64,000 nt of DNA from the NCBI RefSeq assembly GCF_035582795.1, contig NC_134366.1, positions 153,435,519 through 153,499,518 on the forward strand, given 5' to 3'. Both the position numbers and the translations under genes were made by a program. This document shows, piece after piece, positions 35,401 to 44,756 of this stretch; position 1 is the stretch's first letter, and every line of letters starts with the position of its first letter. Source of the stretch: Mycteria americana. Taxonomy: Eukaryota; Chordata; Aves; Ciconiiformes; Ciconiidae. The notes beneath the pieces were generated by a model. The model did not search any database, was not told the DNA's origin, and was given only the letters and a program-made list of their open reading frames with translations.

Positions 35401-38400
35401 ACATTCAGCCATTGAGTTCACTTTGACTGAGAAACATGAGCAATTTTACCTTCATGTAACTAAATCACTGATAAGGGCATGTATTAGTATCTTATTGAAC
35501 TGGTCTCATATGAATACTACAATAATTAACAGTGGCCTTTAATATATTGGGAAAAGAGAACATGATGCAAAAATATTACTGTGGAAATTAGACTTAGGAT
35601 TAGTGCTTCCTTCACTTGTTTGTTTATATGCTGGAGGCTGAATTGCTGCTTGTTGAACACTGTAAAGTTTTGAAAATTACAGTAATTGTTTTGTAATCTT
35701 ACCAGTGTAAGTAAGTTCCTTGTGAGCAGTAGTACCAAAAACATAAACACTAAATGCAAATCATCTAGAAAACAAAAAAGGGCAAATTCAAGTGTATTTA
35801 TTTTTGGTTTTTTTTTAAATATTATTTTTTAGTTTGATTTTCCCTGGTGTGAGGTTGGCTGCAGACAGCCAGTTCAGTGATTTTCTGGATGGACTTGGTC
35901 CTGCCCAGCTTGTAGGACGACAGACTTTGGCAACACCATCAATGGGTAAGAATTTATGTCCTGTAGATATGATATAATCTACTGGGTCTGGTAGTTACAA
36001 CATAGAAGTTATCTAGATTCTAAGTTGTAAATGTGGATTTCCCATGTCGTTTTGAACAACTCAGTTAAGACCAAAACTATAACCTCAGCCAAAGTTGAAC
36101 ATAATTGTGAATGCTCATCAAGACATAAAAGTAGAAAGGTGCTTTGAAAATTCAGTCTTTTCTCTTCTTCAGTTTTCCATCTTTAAAATATGGCTAATGA
36201 GACCAATCCTTTCTCTGAATCACTTTGGTAGTATTGAATAAAAATGGGAATTTAGGTGAAAACTGTTTGTTATTATTGTGCTTACAGACTTTTTTATATG
36301 CACAAGTTACCTTTTCATACCTTGTCTTAAACTAGACTCATGGTGAAGAGATTTCAAGCAGTTTTACAGAGCTGCTTTGTACTAATTCCTTTGCTGCCTT
36401 TTTAAAATATGAAATTCTTAAGACAAGAAAAAGAATTTAATTTGAAGTGATAGGGGCATGGGAAATGGGAGACAAGATGTTATTGCAGGGGTTTTTAATT
36501 GTTTACTAACATAAATAGCAGTGCAGAGGATAAGTATTAAATTATCTAGTAGTGTTAAAATCCAGATCATACTTATTGGTGGAATGCAGACAATACAAGT
36601 CATCATGTATTCATCCTAGAAATTCCTTTACTTTTCATACATTTAGGTATTTCTGAATTACAATGCCAGGATTTCTTTTTGTTGTCTAGGAGATATCCAG
36701 GTGGGAATGATGGACAAGAAAGGACAACTGGAAGTAGAAATAATCCGAGCCCGTGGCCTTGTTGTAAAACCAGGTTCAAAGACACTGCCAGGTAAGGAAG
36801 AAAAATCTTAGCAACAAGAATAGAGTTCTGCCAAAAAAGTCCAACAAACCCCCAACTTCTGAGGCTTTACTGTTCAACTTAGCAAATTCACGTATCAGTA
36901 GATTACAGTATTGTACACCAAAATGCATAATGTATTGAAATGGTATACAAAAAATCAACCCTCCTTCAGGAGGAAAAAAAAACCCCAGACTGGTGTCTGG
37001 GCTACTAGAAGACACAAAAGTATTTTAGTAATAGCAAACATATCGTTGGTTATGGGGTAGGAAGGAAGGTATATACTGAAGATGTGATATAGGAATCTTA
37101 GGGATGAAGAGGGAATCAACAAGAGGTGTGGAATAGGTACCTACTCAAAAACTAGACCAGTATTTGATACTTACTCCTTATTTTTAATCTGATGTCCTAT
37201 AACACTATGTGAAAAGGACAATATAATGATATTTTTAGCAAGCTCTTCTGCCTAAATAGAAATTGTGTCAGAGTCTTTTCTTCACTGATTTTCACCTTGT
37301 AGATAATTTTAAATTATTAACAATTTGGAGCATTGATCCAAATCTCACCAAAGTCAATGCAAGTTATTCATTTACTTAACAGGCCTATTTTGCATACTGT
37401 ACAGTATAGGGATACTATATATAGGAATATCGGATTTTTCCAGGTCAAAATCTGAATTGTTTCATGGCAAAAGAGACGTATAAAAAGAAGTGAAGAAAAA
37501 ATTATACCTGGGAGAAAAGTAAAGAAAATGCATGGATGCTTTGCATGTGAATAAATGTTAATATTGTGTGTGGAGATTTGTTCATGTAAGTTATATATTC
37601 AGTAAAAGGCAGATTTTATCATATGGTGATAGAACAGTGCATCTGTTATACAAAAAATCTGGACTTCTCCTTTACTTATTGTTCTTTATTTCCTTTCTTC
37701 TAAGCACCATATGTAAAGGTGTATCTATTAGAAAATGGAGTCTGCATAGCCAAAAAGAAAACAAAGGTAGCAAGAAAAACGCTGGAACCACTTTATCAGC
37801 AACTTCTATCATTTGAAGAAAGTCCCCAAGGAAAAGTTTTACAGGTAATTTGCATCAATATTCTTCTGAATCTGAAAATGACACCCTGTACAGTTTTCAC
37901 CGAATGAGTTTCAAACTTCCGTTCATGCTTCATTTGGCAAGTTCTGCTATTATTTCAAATACTTGTTGAGCAGATAAATACTACAGTAATAACTGTTGAT
38001 GCAAGTAGAAAGTGCTGAGCAAAAGTTAGTTGTAGATTATTTTGCCTCTACTATATGTACGGGCTCCTTCTCTCACTGGGCTTTCTTTAGTATCATGGAT
38101 AACTGCTCTGTTACTGCCCAGGTCATTTCTGTCACTGCATCTTGATTAGTATACACAGAACTAAACTATGTCAGCAGTCAAATATTTAATTCCTTACTGT
38201 AATTAAATAAGCAGAGACATTTGACGAATCAGATTGAAGCTCTCATCATTTTTGCTGAAATTTTTCTATTTTCTTGTATTTTCTTTGCTAACAGATAATT
38301 GTTTGGGGAGACTATGGACGTATGGATCACAAATCCTTTATGGGAGTGGCACAGATACTTTTAGATGAACTGGACCTGTCCAACATGGTGATTGGGTGGT

Positions 38401-38513
38401 TCAAACTCTTCCCTCCTTCTTCCCTAGTAGACCCAACTTTAGCTCCTCTCACTAGAAGAGCTTCCCAATCATCTCTTGAAAGTTCAACAGGACCTTCGTA
38501 TGCTCGCTCATAG
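20334..38513 (+). CDS. RIMS2: RIMS2 short (gamma-type) isoform, whole spliced coding region
   Basis: The coding sequence joins 20334-20463, 34366-34507, 35833-35945, 36690-36791, 37705-37844 and 38295-38513: 846 nt, 281 codons plus stop. RIM proteins are presynaptic active-zone scaffolds. The gamma forms lack the Rab3-binding zinc finger, PDZ and C2A domains and keep only a unique N-terminus plus the C-terminal C2B domain. Residues 1-43 come from the gamma-specific exon, 44-128 are a Ser/Thr-rich linker with VQRSTETGLAVEMRNWMTRQ, and about 129-255 are C2B. A lysine-rich stretch at 178-187 (AKKKTKVARK) matches the polybasic strand of C2 domains. The tail has an RRAS basophilic-kinase consensus at 263-266. 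RIM C2B domains are known not to bind Ca2+, and loop 1 here (KPGSKTLPAPY) has no Asp. RIMS2 rather than RIMS1, RIMS3 or RIMS4 is called from AEMRNWMTRQ-type linker wording (AVEMRNWMTRQASRESTDGS) and GMMDKKGQLEVEIIRARGL, as I recall those paralogues. Confidence 0.93.
20478..20665. repeat. Inverted pair of GGGGCC-type tracts at the start of RIMS2 gamma intron 1
   Basis: A 23-nt all-G/C tract of GGGGCC type at 20478-20500 is repeated as its exact reverse complement at 20643-20665, with 142 nt between. The first arm starts 14 nt after the 5' splice site at 20464. Each arm has four G runs on one strand (+ for the first, - for the second), so each also fits a G-quadruplex pattern. In the pre-mRNA the arms could pair as a long hairpin. 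Confidence 0.85.
21227..21243 (+). repeat. A17 homopolymer
   Basis: An uninterrupted run of 17 A in intron 1. There is no recognisable element upstream of it that would make it a retroposon tail. Confidence 0.9.
26094..26118. repeat. Perfect 11-bp inverted repeat with 3-nt loop
   Basis: TTTATGTAGGT at 26094-26104 and its exact complement ACCTACATAAA at 26108-26118, separated by GGT. The word GGTGGTACCT occurs both just before and within the hairpin, so a small duplication plus inversion may have created it. Confidence 0.85.
27847..27913 (+). repeat. Irregular tandem repeat of TTTGCATAGCCAG
   Basis: Four copies of the 13-bp word TTTGCATAGCCAG, joined by short variable spacers, lie within 67 bp of intron 1. 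The pattern is compatible with replication slippage. TTTGCAT resembles part of the octamer motif but is not an exact ATTTGCAT. Confidence 0.85.
34366..34507 (+). CDS. RIMS2: RIMS2 exon 2 of gamma, shared with long isoforms
   Basis: The exon encodes EAGGKKLRSTVQRSTETGL and continues to SMNSYSSEG(N). The acceptor follows a pyrimidine tract (cttctgtctccgcag) and the donor is gtaagc at 34508. It enters in phase 1 and leaves in phase 2, 142 nt. It forms the linker before C2B and is rich in Ser/Thr in basophilic contexts (RQASRES). The acceptor is a triple NAG (cag-aag-cag), so in-frame variants missing E or EA are possible at the start. The open frame continues upstream of the acceptor into the intron by chance, and that part is not considered coding. 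In the long isoforms this exon would be spliced from exons that lie upstream of this window. Confidence 0.95.
35833..35945 (+). CDS. RIMS2: RIMS2 exon 3 of gamma
   Basis: The exon encodes LIFPGVRLAADSQFSDFLDGL followed by GPAQLVGRQTLATPSM(G), a very conserved RIM segment just before the C2B domain. The acceptor has a long T-rich tract ending ttttttag, and the donor is gtaaga at 35946. It enters in phase 2 and leaves in phase 1, 113 nt. Intron 2 upstream is 1,325 bp and intron 3 downstream is 744 bp. The same segment is found in RIMS1, RIMS3 and RIMS4 with small changes, so on its own it identifies the family rather than the paralogue. Confidence 0.96.
36690..36791 (+). CDS. RIMS2: RIMS2 exon 4 of gamma, start of C2B domain
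   Basis: The exon encodes the first part of C2B, (G)DIQVGMMDKKGQLEVEIIR followed by ARGLVVKPGSKTLP(A). The acceptor is ttgttgtctag and the donor is gtaagg at 36792. It is 102 nt long and symmetric (phase 1 at both ends), so skipping it would keep the frame but delete 34 residues containing the first C2B strands, which should destroy the fold. The GMMDKKGQLEVEIIRARGL wording is that of RIMS2; as I recall, RIMS1 has GMEDKKGQLEVEVIRARSL. Confidence 0.96.
37705..37844 (+). CDS. RIMS2: RIMS2 exon 5 of gamma, middle of C2B domain
   Basis: The exon encodes (A)PYVKVYLLENGVCIAKKKTK and runs on through VARKTLEPLYQQLLSFEESPQGKVLQ, the central strands of C2B including the lysine-rich stretch expected to face phospholipid. 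The acceptor is tttcttctaag and the donor is gtaatt at 37845. It enters in phase 1 and leaves in phase 0, 140 nt. Intron 4 before it is 913 bp and intron 5 after it is 450 bp, the shortest of the gene in this window. No odd residues compared with the family as I remember it. Confidence 0.96.
38295..38513 (+). CDS. RIMS2: RIMS2 last coding exon, end of C2B and C-terminal tail
   Basis: The exon encodes IIVWGDYGRMDHKSFMGVAQ and continues to TRRASQSSLESSTGPSYARS, then TAG at 38511-38513. It completes C2B (about residues 210-255) and the short C-terminal tail that is characteristic of all RIMs. The acceptor is ttctttgctaacag. The RRAS at residues 263-266 fits a basophilic-kinase site; whether it is used is not shown by the sequence. 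The exon continues without a break into the 3' UTR. Confidence 0.97.
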   Translation: MIVWGDYGRMDHKSFMGVAQILLDELDLSNMVIGWFKLFPPSSLVDPTLAPLTRRASQSSLESSTGPSYARS

Positions 38514-41235
38514 CAGCTGTGAAACTGTTGTCATAGCAACCAGCGTTACAAAAAAAATAAAATTACAGGTCGCAAACCCTGGTAACACTGCATGCTTAAT
38601 GTTGTGTCTTCTGAGCCTGTTTCTAGGGCTGCAATGCGATCCTGTGTTCTCAAGGAAGTTGCACACATTGTGCCCTACGGAAGGCCCTCAGGTGAAGGAC
38701 TGAAGTCATGAAGAACTGATAGGTTTGGAGTTCAGGGACACTCAGTTTTGGTCCAGTCTGAAGCCATGGACTAAACTAAAAGAATCAATCTGTTTCATGC
38801 AACAAAAGTCCTTTTCAATGGCATATCTGTTTTGTTGCTCCCGTTTATTTATTTATCTGCCCTCCCCTCCTAAAGCTTGGTTATGCCACAGAAATGGAGT
38901 TACCCTCCCATGAAGCCATGTTACGAGTCAGTGGATTAGCAGACCTTGGAAGAGGAATGTAAGGATGCTGGAAAAGTCAACTGTCGTTTGAAACAGTTGC
39001 TTGAGATCCGAAAACTCTTCATACTGAAAAAGTTCAAGACTTAAAAGTGGCGGGCTTCATACCTCCAGCTATAGATACAGTGAAACCCCAGATGTGATGG
39101 ACTCTCTGAAAAATAAAATTCTGTGGATATACTGTACTGTATGAAATTAAAGAAACTTTTTTGCATGGACACAGATTTAGCTGAACACTTAAATTATTTT
39201 CTTGGGGCTGCAACTTGCAAAAAAAAAAGAATAAATCAGCCATTTTCAACAATTTATATTATTTTTAAAAATAAATTTCACTAGTGCATGGTTTTAAAGG
39301 GAAGAGAATGCAACAGGGTGATACAAAGACACACCACGTTTATCATTCTTTAAACCAGTCATGGTCTGTATTTTTGCAGACGTATATTAAAAATAAAAAA
39401 TAATTTCTAGCAAATATTTAAAATTCTGTTTATGTGACAAGAAATAAGTGTAATATATTAAATTTATTTAAATGTAAAAGGTACAAGCCTTGTAAAGTTC
39501 AACATAATGTGCAAATTGTACACTTCTTTTACCTCCTCCTTTCTCTATCTCTCCTCCCAATCGCCCTTCTTCCTTTTGCTCTTTTTCCCCCTCTACCTCC
39601 CAGGATGATCATCATATTCTAAAATGGCTACCTTTTGACTTATTACTCTCTTATGCCCCATATTTGGTTCAGGGTTGCAGATTGTTCTGCATTTCTGAAT
39701 TATTTGAGAAAAATATTGTTTAAGAACTTACTTTTTTTCAAGCATGTTGAAAAGGATTTTGCAACATGGCTTGGGAGTACATTAATGTAATTCAGCATGT
39801 ATTTGATAAAGAAGATATTTGAACTTTTTGCAATTTATTGTACAGTGCATGGTAACTTATTTTCATTTTTTCTCACCTTCAAATTGAATTCTACAGCAAA
39901 ATACTGGAATCATGTGGCCATTGTAAGATGTCTTCAGTAAATTTGTTTTCAGCACCAGCATCTTTCATTCAAAGGTTGAACTATCATTTCTTGAAGGTTT
40001 TTGGAAAGAGGAAAAATTAAGTACCTGGTTGATTTTTAGGAAATAAATTTAAACACTTTTATTTGCACTAAACCAAATTAATTGCTACATTTCTGAGATT
40101 ACAAAAGCAACAAAGGTTACTAACTCATACAGTTCTTCTGCTGTAAAGTTCAATTTTCATAAACTACATTTGTGTTGCAAGAGACATAATTAGGTAATAT
40201 CAGTCTGGAAAATATCAGTCTTTGGTTCGTAAAATAGCCTTAAAGAAAGCTTATCAGTACCACTCCGACAGCTATTTGACACCATTACCAGAACCCTCAC
40301 TGCAGTCAATGGATCTTCAGAACCCTGGGTTTTGTAGCAGACAGTAACTACCGTTGGGTGGTGCTGCAAGTTCAAGCTTCTCATTAAATTACATTAGTTA
40401 AAGGGAATGTAACTGGCTAACATTTAATAACAAAATGTCCTTTTTTTCTGGGTCTTTGTATGCCTTTAATACCTATTTAAGGTTTAATATTGAAACCTTG
40501 CAATAATTTTTGAAATACACATTACATTTACCTTTAAGGCCACACAGAATTATTCTGATTTTATTTGAAAATCTATTAAAGTTTCCCATTAAGAAATTGT
40601 ACATGCCTCATAAGAGGGCAAAAGTAATAACAGTATCACTTAAAATGCCTTTTACTTTGTGCAATATCATATAAATCAAGATTGTGTCTTGTCTTCAGAG
40701 TTTATATAATGGATTATTGTTAAGTTAATGGACAAACTGGTAAAATTATATTTATTGAAATAATTTAGACATCTGTCTACCAGCAGCAAATAAATACTAC
40801 TAACATGCAGTCTACAGTATCCCCTAGGATATTAAAGAAAAATACATAACCATTTTCCTGATACTGTGAGATGTGCTCACACATTCTTGTATGCATAGTC
40901 CTATATAAATTATTTCAAATTTTAAAATCAAGGACATGACGCATGGAAGGTTTGTACATACTTGTCATTATGCAGTATTTATTTTAAAAAAATTAATGTA
41001 TTTTTTTTAATTTTCACATGTCTGCAACTCTACTTATGGTTTAGTCATGTAAATAGCACTATTCCAGTGATCACTGCTGTCTTGTACATAGTACGTTTTA
41101 AAAAGTTAAAAGGAATTACAGTTGGGGGAAAGAAAAAATGGCAGATTAGGCCTGTAATGAACACCAACTTATGTAAATCGAACTCATTCTGGTGATGGTA
41201 TTTAACACTTTAAATAAAACATTTTCTTTACAGAA
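38514..41235 (+). other. RIMS2: RIMS2 3' untranslated region (inferred extent)
   Basis: This AT-rich, non-coding stretch follows the stop codon and has no further splice-like exon. Proximal AATAAA hexamers occur at 38556, 39112, 39230, 39270 and 39392, so shorter 3' ends are possible. The most convincing end is the AATAAA at 41213, because it is followed by a GU-rich stretch (cgtgtgtgc) and a T-rich stretch. Base composition also changes sharply to GC-rich soon after. Three exact Pumilio-type TGTANATA motifs lie near this distal end. The length of about 2.7 kb is inferred from these signals only. Confidence 0.75.
40953..41100 (+). promoter_or_regulatory. Cluster of three Pumilio-type UGUANAUA motifs in the 3' UTR
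   Basis: Exact TGTACATA at 40953-40960, TGTAAATA at 41048-41055 and TGTACATA at 41093-41100. This is the consensus bound by PUM/FBF proteins, which repress or localise mRNAs, including in neurons. All three lie in the last 280 nt before the distal poly(A) site, so only the long 3' UTR form would carry them. Function is inferred from the motif only. Confidence 0.55.
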
Positions 41236-41250
41236 CGTGTGTGCAGCGCT
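41213..41250 (+). terminator. Distal RIMS2 polyadenylation signal with GU-rich downstream element
   Basis: AATAAA at 41213-41218 is followed within about 20 nt by a GTGTGTGC stretch and then a T-rich run, the usual layout of a vertebrate cleavage and polyadenylation site. Cleavage would be expected around 41230-41236. It is the last good hexamer before the GC-rich intergenic patch that starts at about 41390. Confidence 0.75.
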
Positions 41251-41389
41251 TTGTTGCTTTTCTCTGAGATGGTCAGCAGCATCCTTTAGCGGGTTTGTGG
41301 CAAATGCAGCTGATGAATAAGCAAGCTTTTCTTCTCGTAGCAGCACTGCAAATGAAATACCGTTTGTAAAATAACACGGTCACTGCCAG

Positions 41390-41660
41390 AGGTTTTCGGA
41401 CCGTGTGTGCACACAGGCGGGGGAGCAGGGGGAGGCTGGGCCGCCTCTCCCCCAGCCAGGCGTCGGGCTCTGTGCTCCGGCCACGCTCCTGCTCTCACAG
41501 GCCGAAACGGGGGCACGGCTCCAGGGCTGGAGCTGGCTCTAAGCTGCCAACCCTGGCTGCGAGGACGTGCTCGGACTTTGGTGTAACCGGCACGCTACGT
41601 GTGCTGGGAGCGTGAGGTGCTACTGCACGGCGTGGAACGGCCGTGCCGCCCGGTTAGAAT
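41390..41660. promoter_or_regulatory. Small CpG-rich patch just downstream of RIMS2
   Basis: By eye about 22 CpG dinucleotides occur in roughly 260 bp, against an almost CpG-free 3' UTR before it. The patch begins about 150 bp after the likely RIMS2 cleavage site. No exon with coding features accompanies it; the open frames here are short and overlap on both strands. It may be an unmethylated regulatory element, a non-coding RNA promoter, or just a GC-rich spacer. Confidence 0.5.
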
Positions 41661-44299
41661 TCCAGCATTTGAAATGGGTGGCCACGCTCCAAGTGGCTGT
41701 TGGGGATGGTTGTGGAGCAAACTCCCGTCCCAGGTCCCACAGCCCCAGGTGTGGCGGGAGGGCACTGCCCGGCCTCCCCAAAACAATGCCAGTGCTGTTC
41801 CCTGCCCAGGTACAGTTCCTGCCACCGCTTAACTCGCTAGGAAAGCTGTGGCCTTAGATTTTCAGCTGTTGAACTATAATGTTAAACAGGTTGGACTGTA
41901 AAAAGAGTAAGTTTGTCAGCTTCCACCCTATCCCTGGATACCACCTAATATTAGCTGCCTTTTTTTTTATGAGCAGGGCACAAATGAGGACAGAGTACCC
42001 AGCCAGCCGTGGTAGCTGCTGGAGCTTGTGCAGCATCTGCAGCAGGGAGCAGGCAGTCGTCCAACACCCCTACGGCTATGGGATGGGGATGGGGATGGAG
42101 GCGGAGGCTTTTCTCTCTGCCTGACTCCTCAGAGGCAGCATCAGCACAGGCAGTGGTGACAGGGTAAAACTCAAGAGCTGCCACTAAGTCGGGTACCTAT
42201 GCCTTGGAAATTTACTGAAGACTGAGAGGCTGGCTGGTGGTTGCACAGGAAAAATCTGTGCATTTGATCCCAGATACAAGGTGAAAGAAAAGCACTGCAG
42301 TACTGTCAGGAGATAAAATCTCCAAGAAAGCAAGTGTATTTTGGGCAGACCGCTGATGGGAACTGTGAGGAAGGAAACTCCAACTGTTTGTTGTACTGCA
42401 TCTGAAGGTGGAATGCTGGGGAACCAGACCCAAGCTTCTGGCGTGTTGAACTCCTAACGTCCCAGCAGGTCGCTTTTCTCCTCTGCTAAGAGCCTTGCTG
42501 TTGCAAGGTGACAGGGCAGGCAGGTCCCTGGGTCGGAGCTGGGCTGTGACGGCGGGTGAGGCTGCCCCGTGCCCTGGAGCGCATCACCTCCAGCCCTGCT
42601 GTGGGGTGGGCAGCAGGGCAGCAACCCCCCTCCTGCCACAGCTGAACACACCAGAGCTCGTCTGCCTTTGGCACTCTAGAGAAATAAATGCAATTACACT
42701 CGGCAAGTGCTTGAGAAGGCGTGCTGGTACAGCTGTACAGGCCAAAAAAAGGCCACAATATACTACTTTTCTAAAGGGTCCTTTTCTTCTTTGAGACAGT
42801 TTCTCAAGATTGCTTGCTGTTTCCCCTCACCAACACCTTCTTGCCCACCTCCACTTAATTTCAAACAAAACAAAACTGTCGATCATTTTAATCTTAACAG
42901 CTCCACTCTACTCATGACTACTAAACATTGGTTCAGATAGTTGATTCATGCTGTTATTCTGGAGTGTTTGTGCCAATGAAAAGTGCAGTAAAACACTATG
43001 TCGTGGGGCTTTTCTGCTTCCATGCCTTTACTGCAGGTCTTTAAGGCTTAAGTAGTGAGATGCTCTTGCCATGATGAGGGTGAGTGTGGGGCCAACACGT
43101 GCTAGCCAGCACGCCATTGCATTCTCATAGATTCCCACTACTATTGAATAGCTGTTCACAACTGTATAACTAATTAAAACATAAGTGTTTTCATAAAGAA
43201 GCTTAAATACCAATGCTTTAACATGACATAAAAGTTAACAAAGCATTAGATTTCACGGCTTCCTCACAAGGTTAGGTAATGCTGTGGGGGAGTCTAGAGC
43301 AGTCCATATTTGTTTCCCTAGCTCATACCTCTGTGTAATTCTCACCTCCCTGTCACTCAGGCAGCAAAGGGCAAGCACCAGATCTATAGGTCTCACAACA
43401 ATCTTCTAACTGTGACTACCCTCTCTGTCCCTTCCTCTGTAAATATGTACAGTGAGCTTTTACCAGGAGCAAGCAGCTATGCAAGAAAGAAGATGCACAT
43501 TTTCCCAGGCAAGAATGGCCCACGTTTAGGACAGATTAATGGGAGCTAGCTTTAGCTGGCAAAAAATAAAGCCATATGCACTAAGACCAAAGATAAATTA
43601 GCTTCTGGAATTATTTGCTTCATACTTGCCTATTTTAGATGTCTTGTTTGGGATGGGATGAGTCACTCTGGGGAGATCAGGTTCTCTCCCTATCTCCCCA
43701 TCGACCACAGAGGCAGAAAGCGATGACTGGCTTGGGTTGCACGTCTAACTTCAGAGCAGCTGAGCTTAGGAGAAGCGGACCCAGCCTCAGCGGCCATGAA
43801 TAAGAACAAAGACTCCATGGTCCTTCATTAGCAAGTCCTATCTGAACTGCCTGTATAATTATCAGGTCTGAGGGCAGCAGGCAGACGATGACTGATGAGG
43901 GAGGAAATGGCTGGGAATTAATTTCGCAGATCTGACACATTGCTCTGTCAGGTCACTCCTCAGCCCAGCCCCAGGGAGAAAGAGAAGCAGCCATACTATT
44001 TAAACCACTACTATATAGCCATACTATTTAGGGTATTAATGCCCCAAAATATATTTGACATGAGGTCACACAGAAAGAAAAGAGCATCGTAGATCTGCAG
44101 AAAGTGCATGACACAGGACTGAGGAAAAGTTTATCATAAATGCCTGTCCTCTGTGACTGTTCCTGCAACCAAGAACAGTTTATTAAGTGCCTTCCAAAAT
44201 GTATGTATCGCTGAAGTGGTGTCAGCATGAAGATGGAATGGGTGAGTGGCACTGGATGGCATTAGCTTTATGGACGTGGAGGCTTAGGATACCTCAACA
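41661..44299. other. Intergenic DNA downstream of RIMS2
   Basis: No gene recognised. A (GGGATG)-type G-rich tract at 42080-42098 has four G runs and fits a G-quadruplex pattern. Moderately GC-rich patches occur around 42480-42660. The open frames are short and overlap each other on both strands. Confidence 0.6.
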
Positions 44300-44756
44300 A
44301 GGCGGGAGTGGGTTCGGCACTGGTAGACTGTTTCGAGGGCAAGACTTACGAGGAGTGGCTGAGGTCACTTGGCTTGTACAGCTTGGAGAAGAGAAGGCTG
44401 AGGGGTGACCTCATGGCAGTCTACAACTTCCTCACGGGGGGCAGCGGAGGGGGAGGTGCTGATCTCCTCTCTCTGGTGACCAGCGATAGGACACGAGGAA
44501 ATGGAATGAAGCTGCGTCAGGGCAAGTTCAGACTGGGCGTTAGGAAAAGGTTCTTCACTGAGAGGGTGGTCGGTCACTGCAACAGGCTCCCCAGGGAAGT
44601 GGTCACGGCACCAAGCCTGCAGAGTTCAAGGAGCATCTGGACGATGCTCTTAGCCATATGGTTTAATTTTGGGTAGTCCTGCGAGGAGCAGGGAGTTGGT
44701 CTCAATGATCCTTATTGGTCCCTTCCTACTTGAGATATTCTACGATTCTACGATTT
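44300..44756 (+). mobile_element. CR1 LINE, 3' fragment of a different subfamily
   Basis: CR1 wording in order: TTACGAGGAGTGGCTGAGG, AGCTTGGAGAAGAGAAGGCT, GACCTCATGGCAGTCTACAA, GATAGGACACGAGGAAATGG, AGGAAAAGGTTCTTCACTGA, AACAGGCTCCCCAGGGAAGT, then a tail ending ATTCTACGATTCTACGATTT. The wording differs from the copies at 10.2 and 19.3 kb, so it belongs to another CR1 group. It is 5'-truncated and non-coding; the 122-codon open frame inside it is not a gene. Confidence 0.93.

Larger units (their letters stand above)
34508..38294 (+). other. RIMS2 introns 2 to 5
   Basis: Introns at 34508-35832, 35946-36689, 36792-37704 and 37845-38294 all begin with GT and end with AG, with phases 2, 1, 1 and 0. 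They are AT-rich, and I saw no repeat family or further exon in them. Their small size compared with intron 1 makes the C2B-coding exons a compact cluster. Confidence 0.9.

Noticed and set aside
44308-44676. 122-codon open frame at 44.3 kb
   Set aside because: Also a CR1 3' end read as protein.
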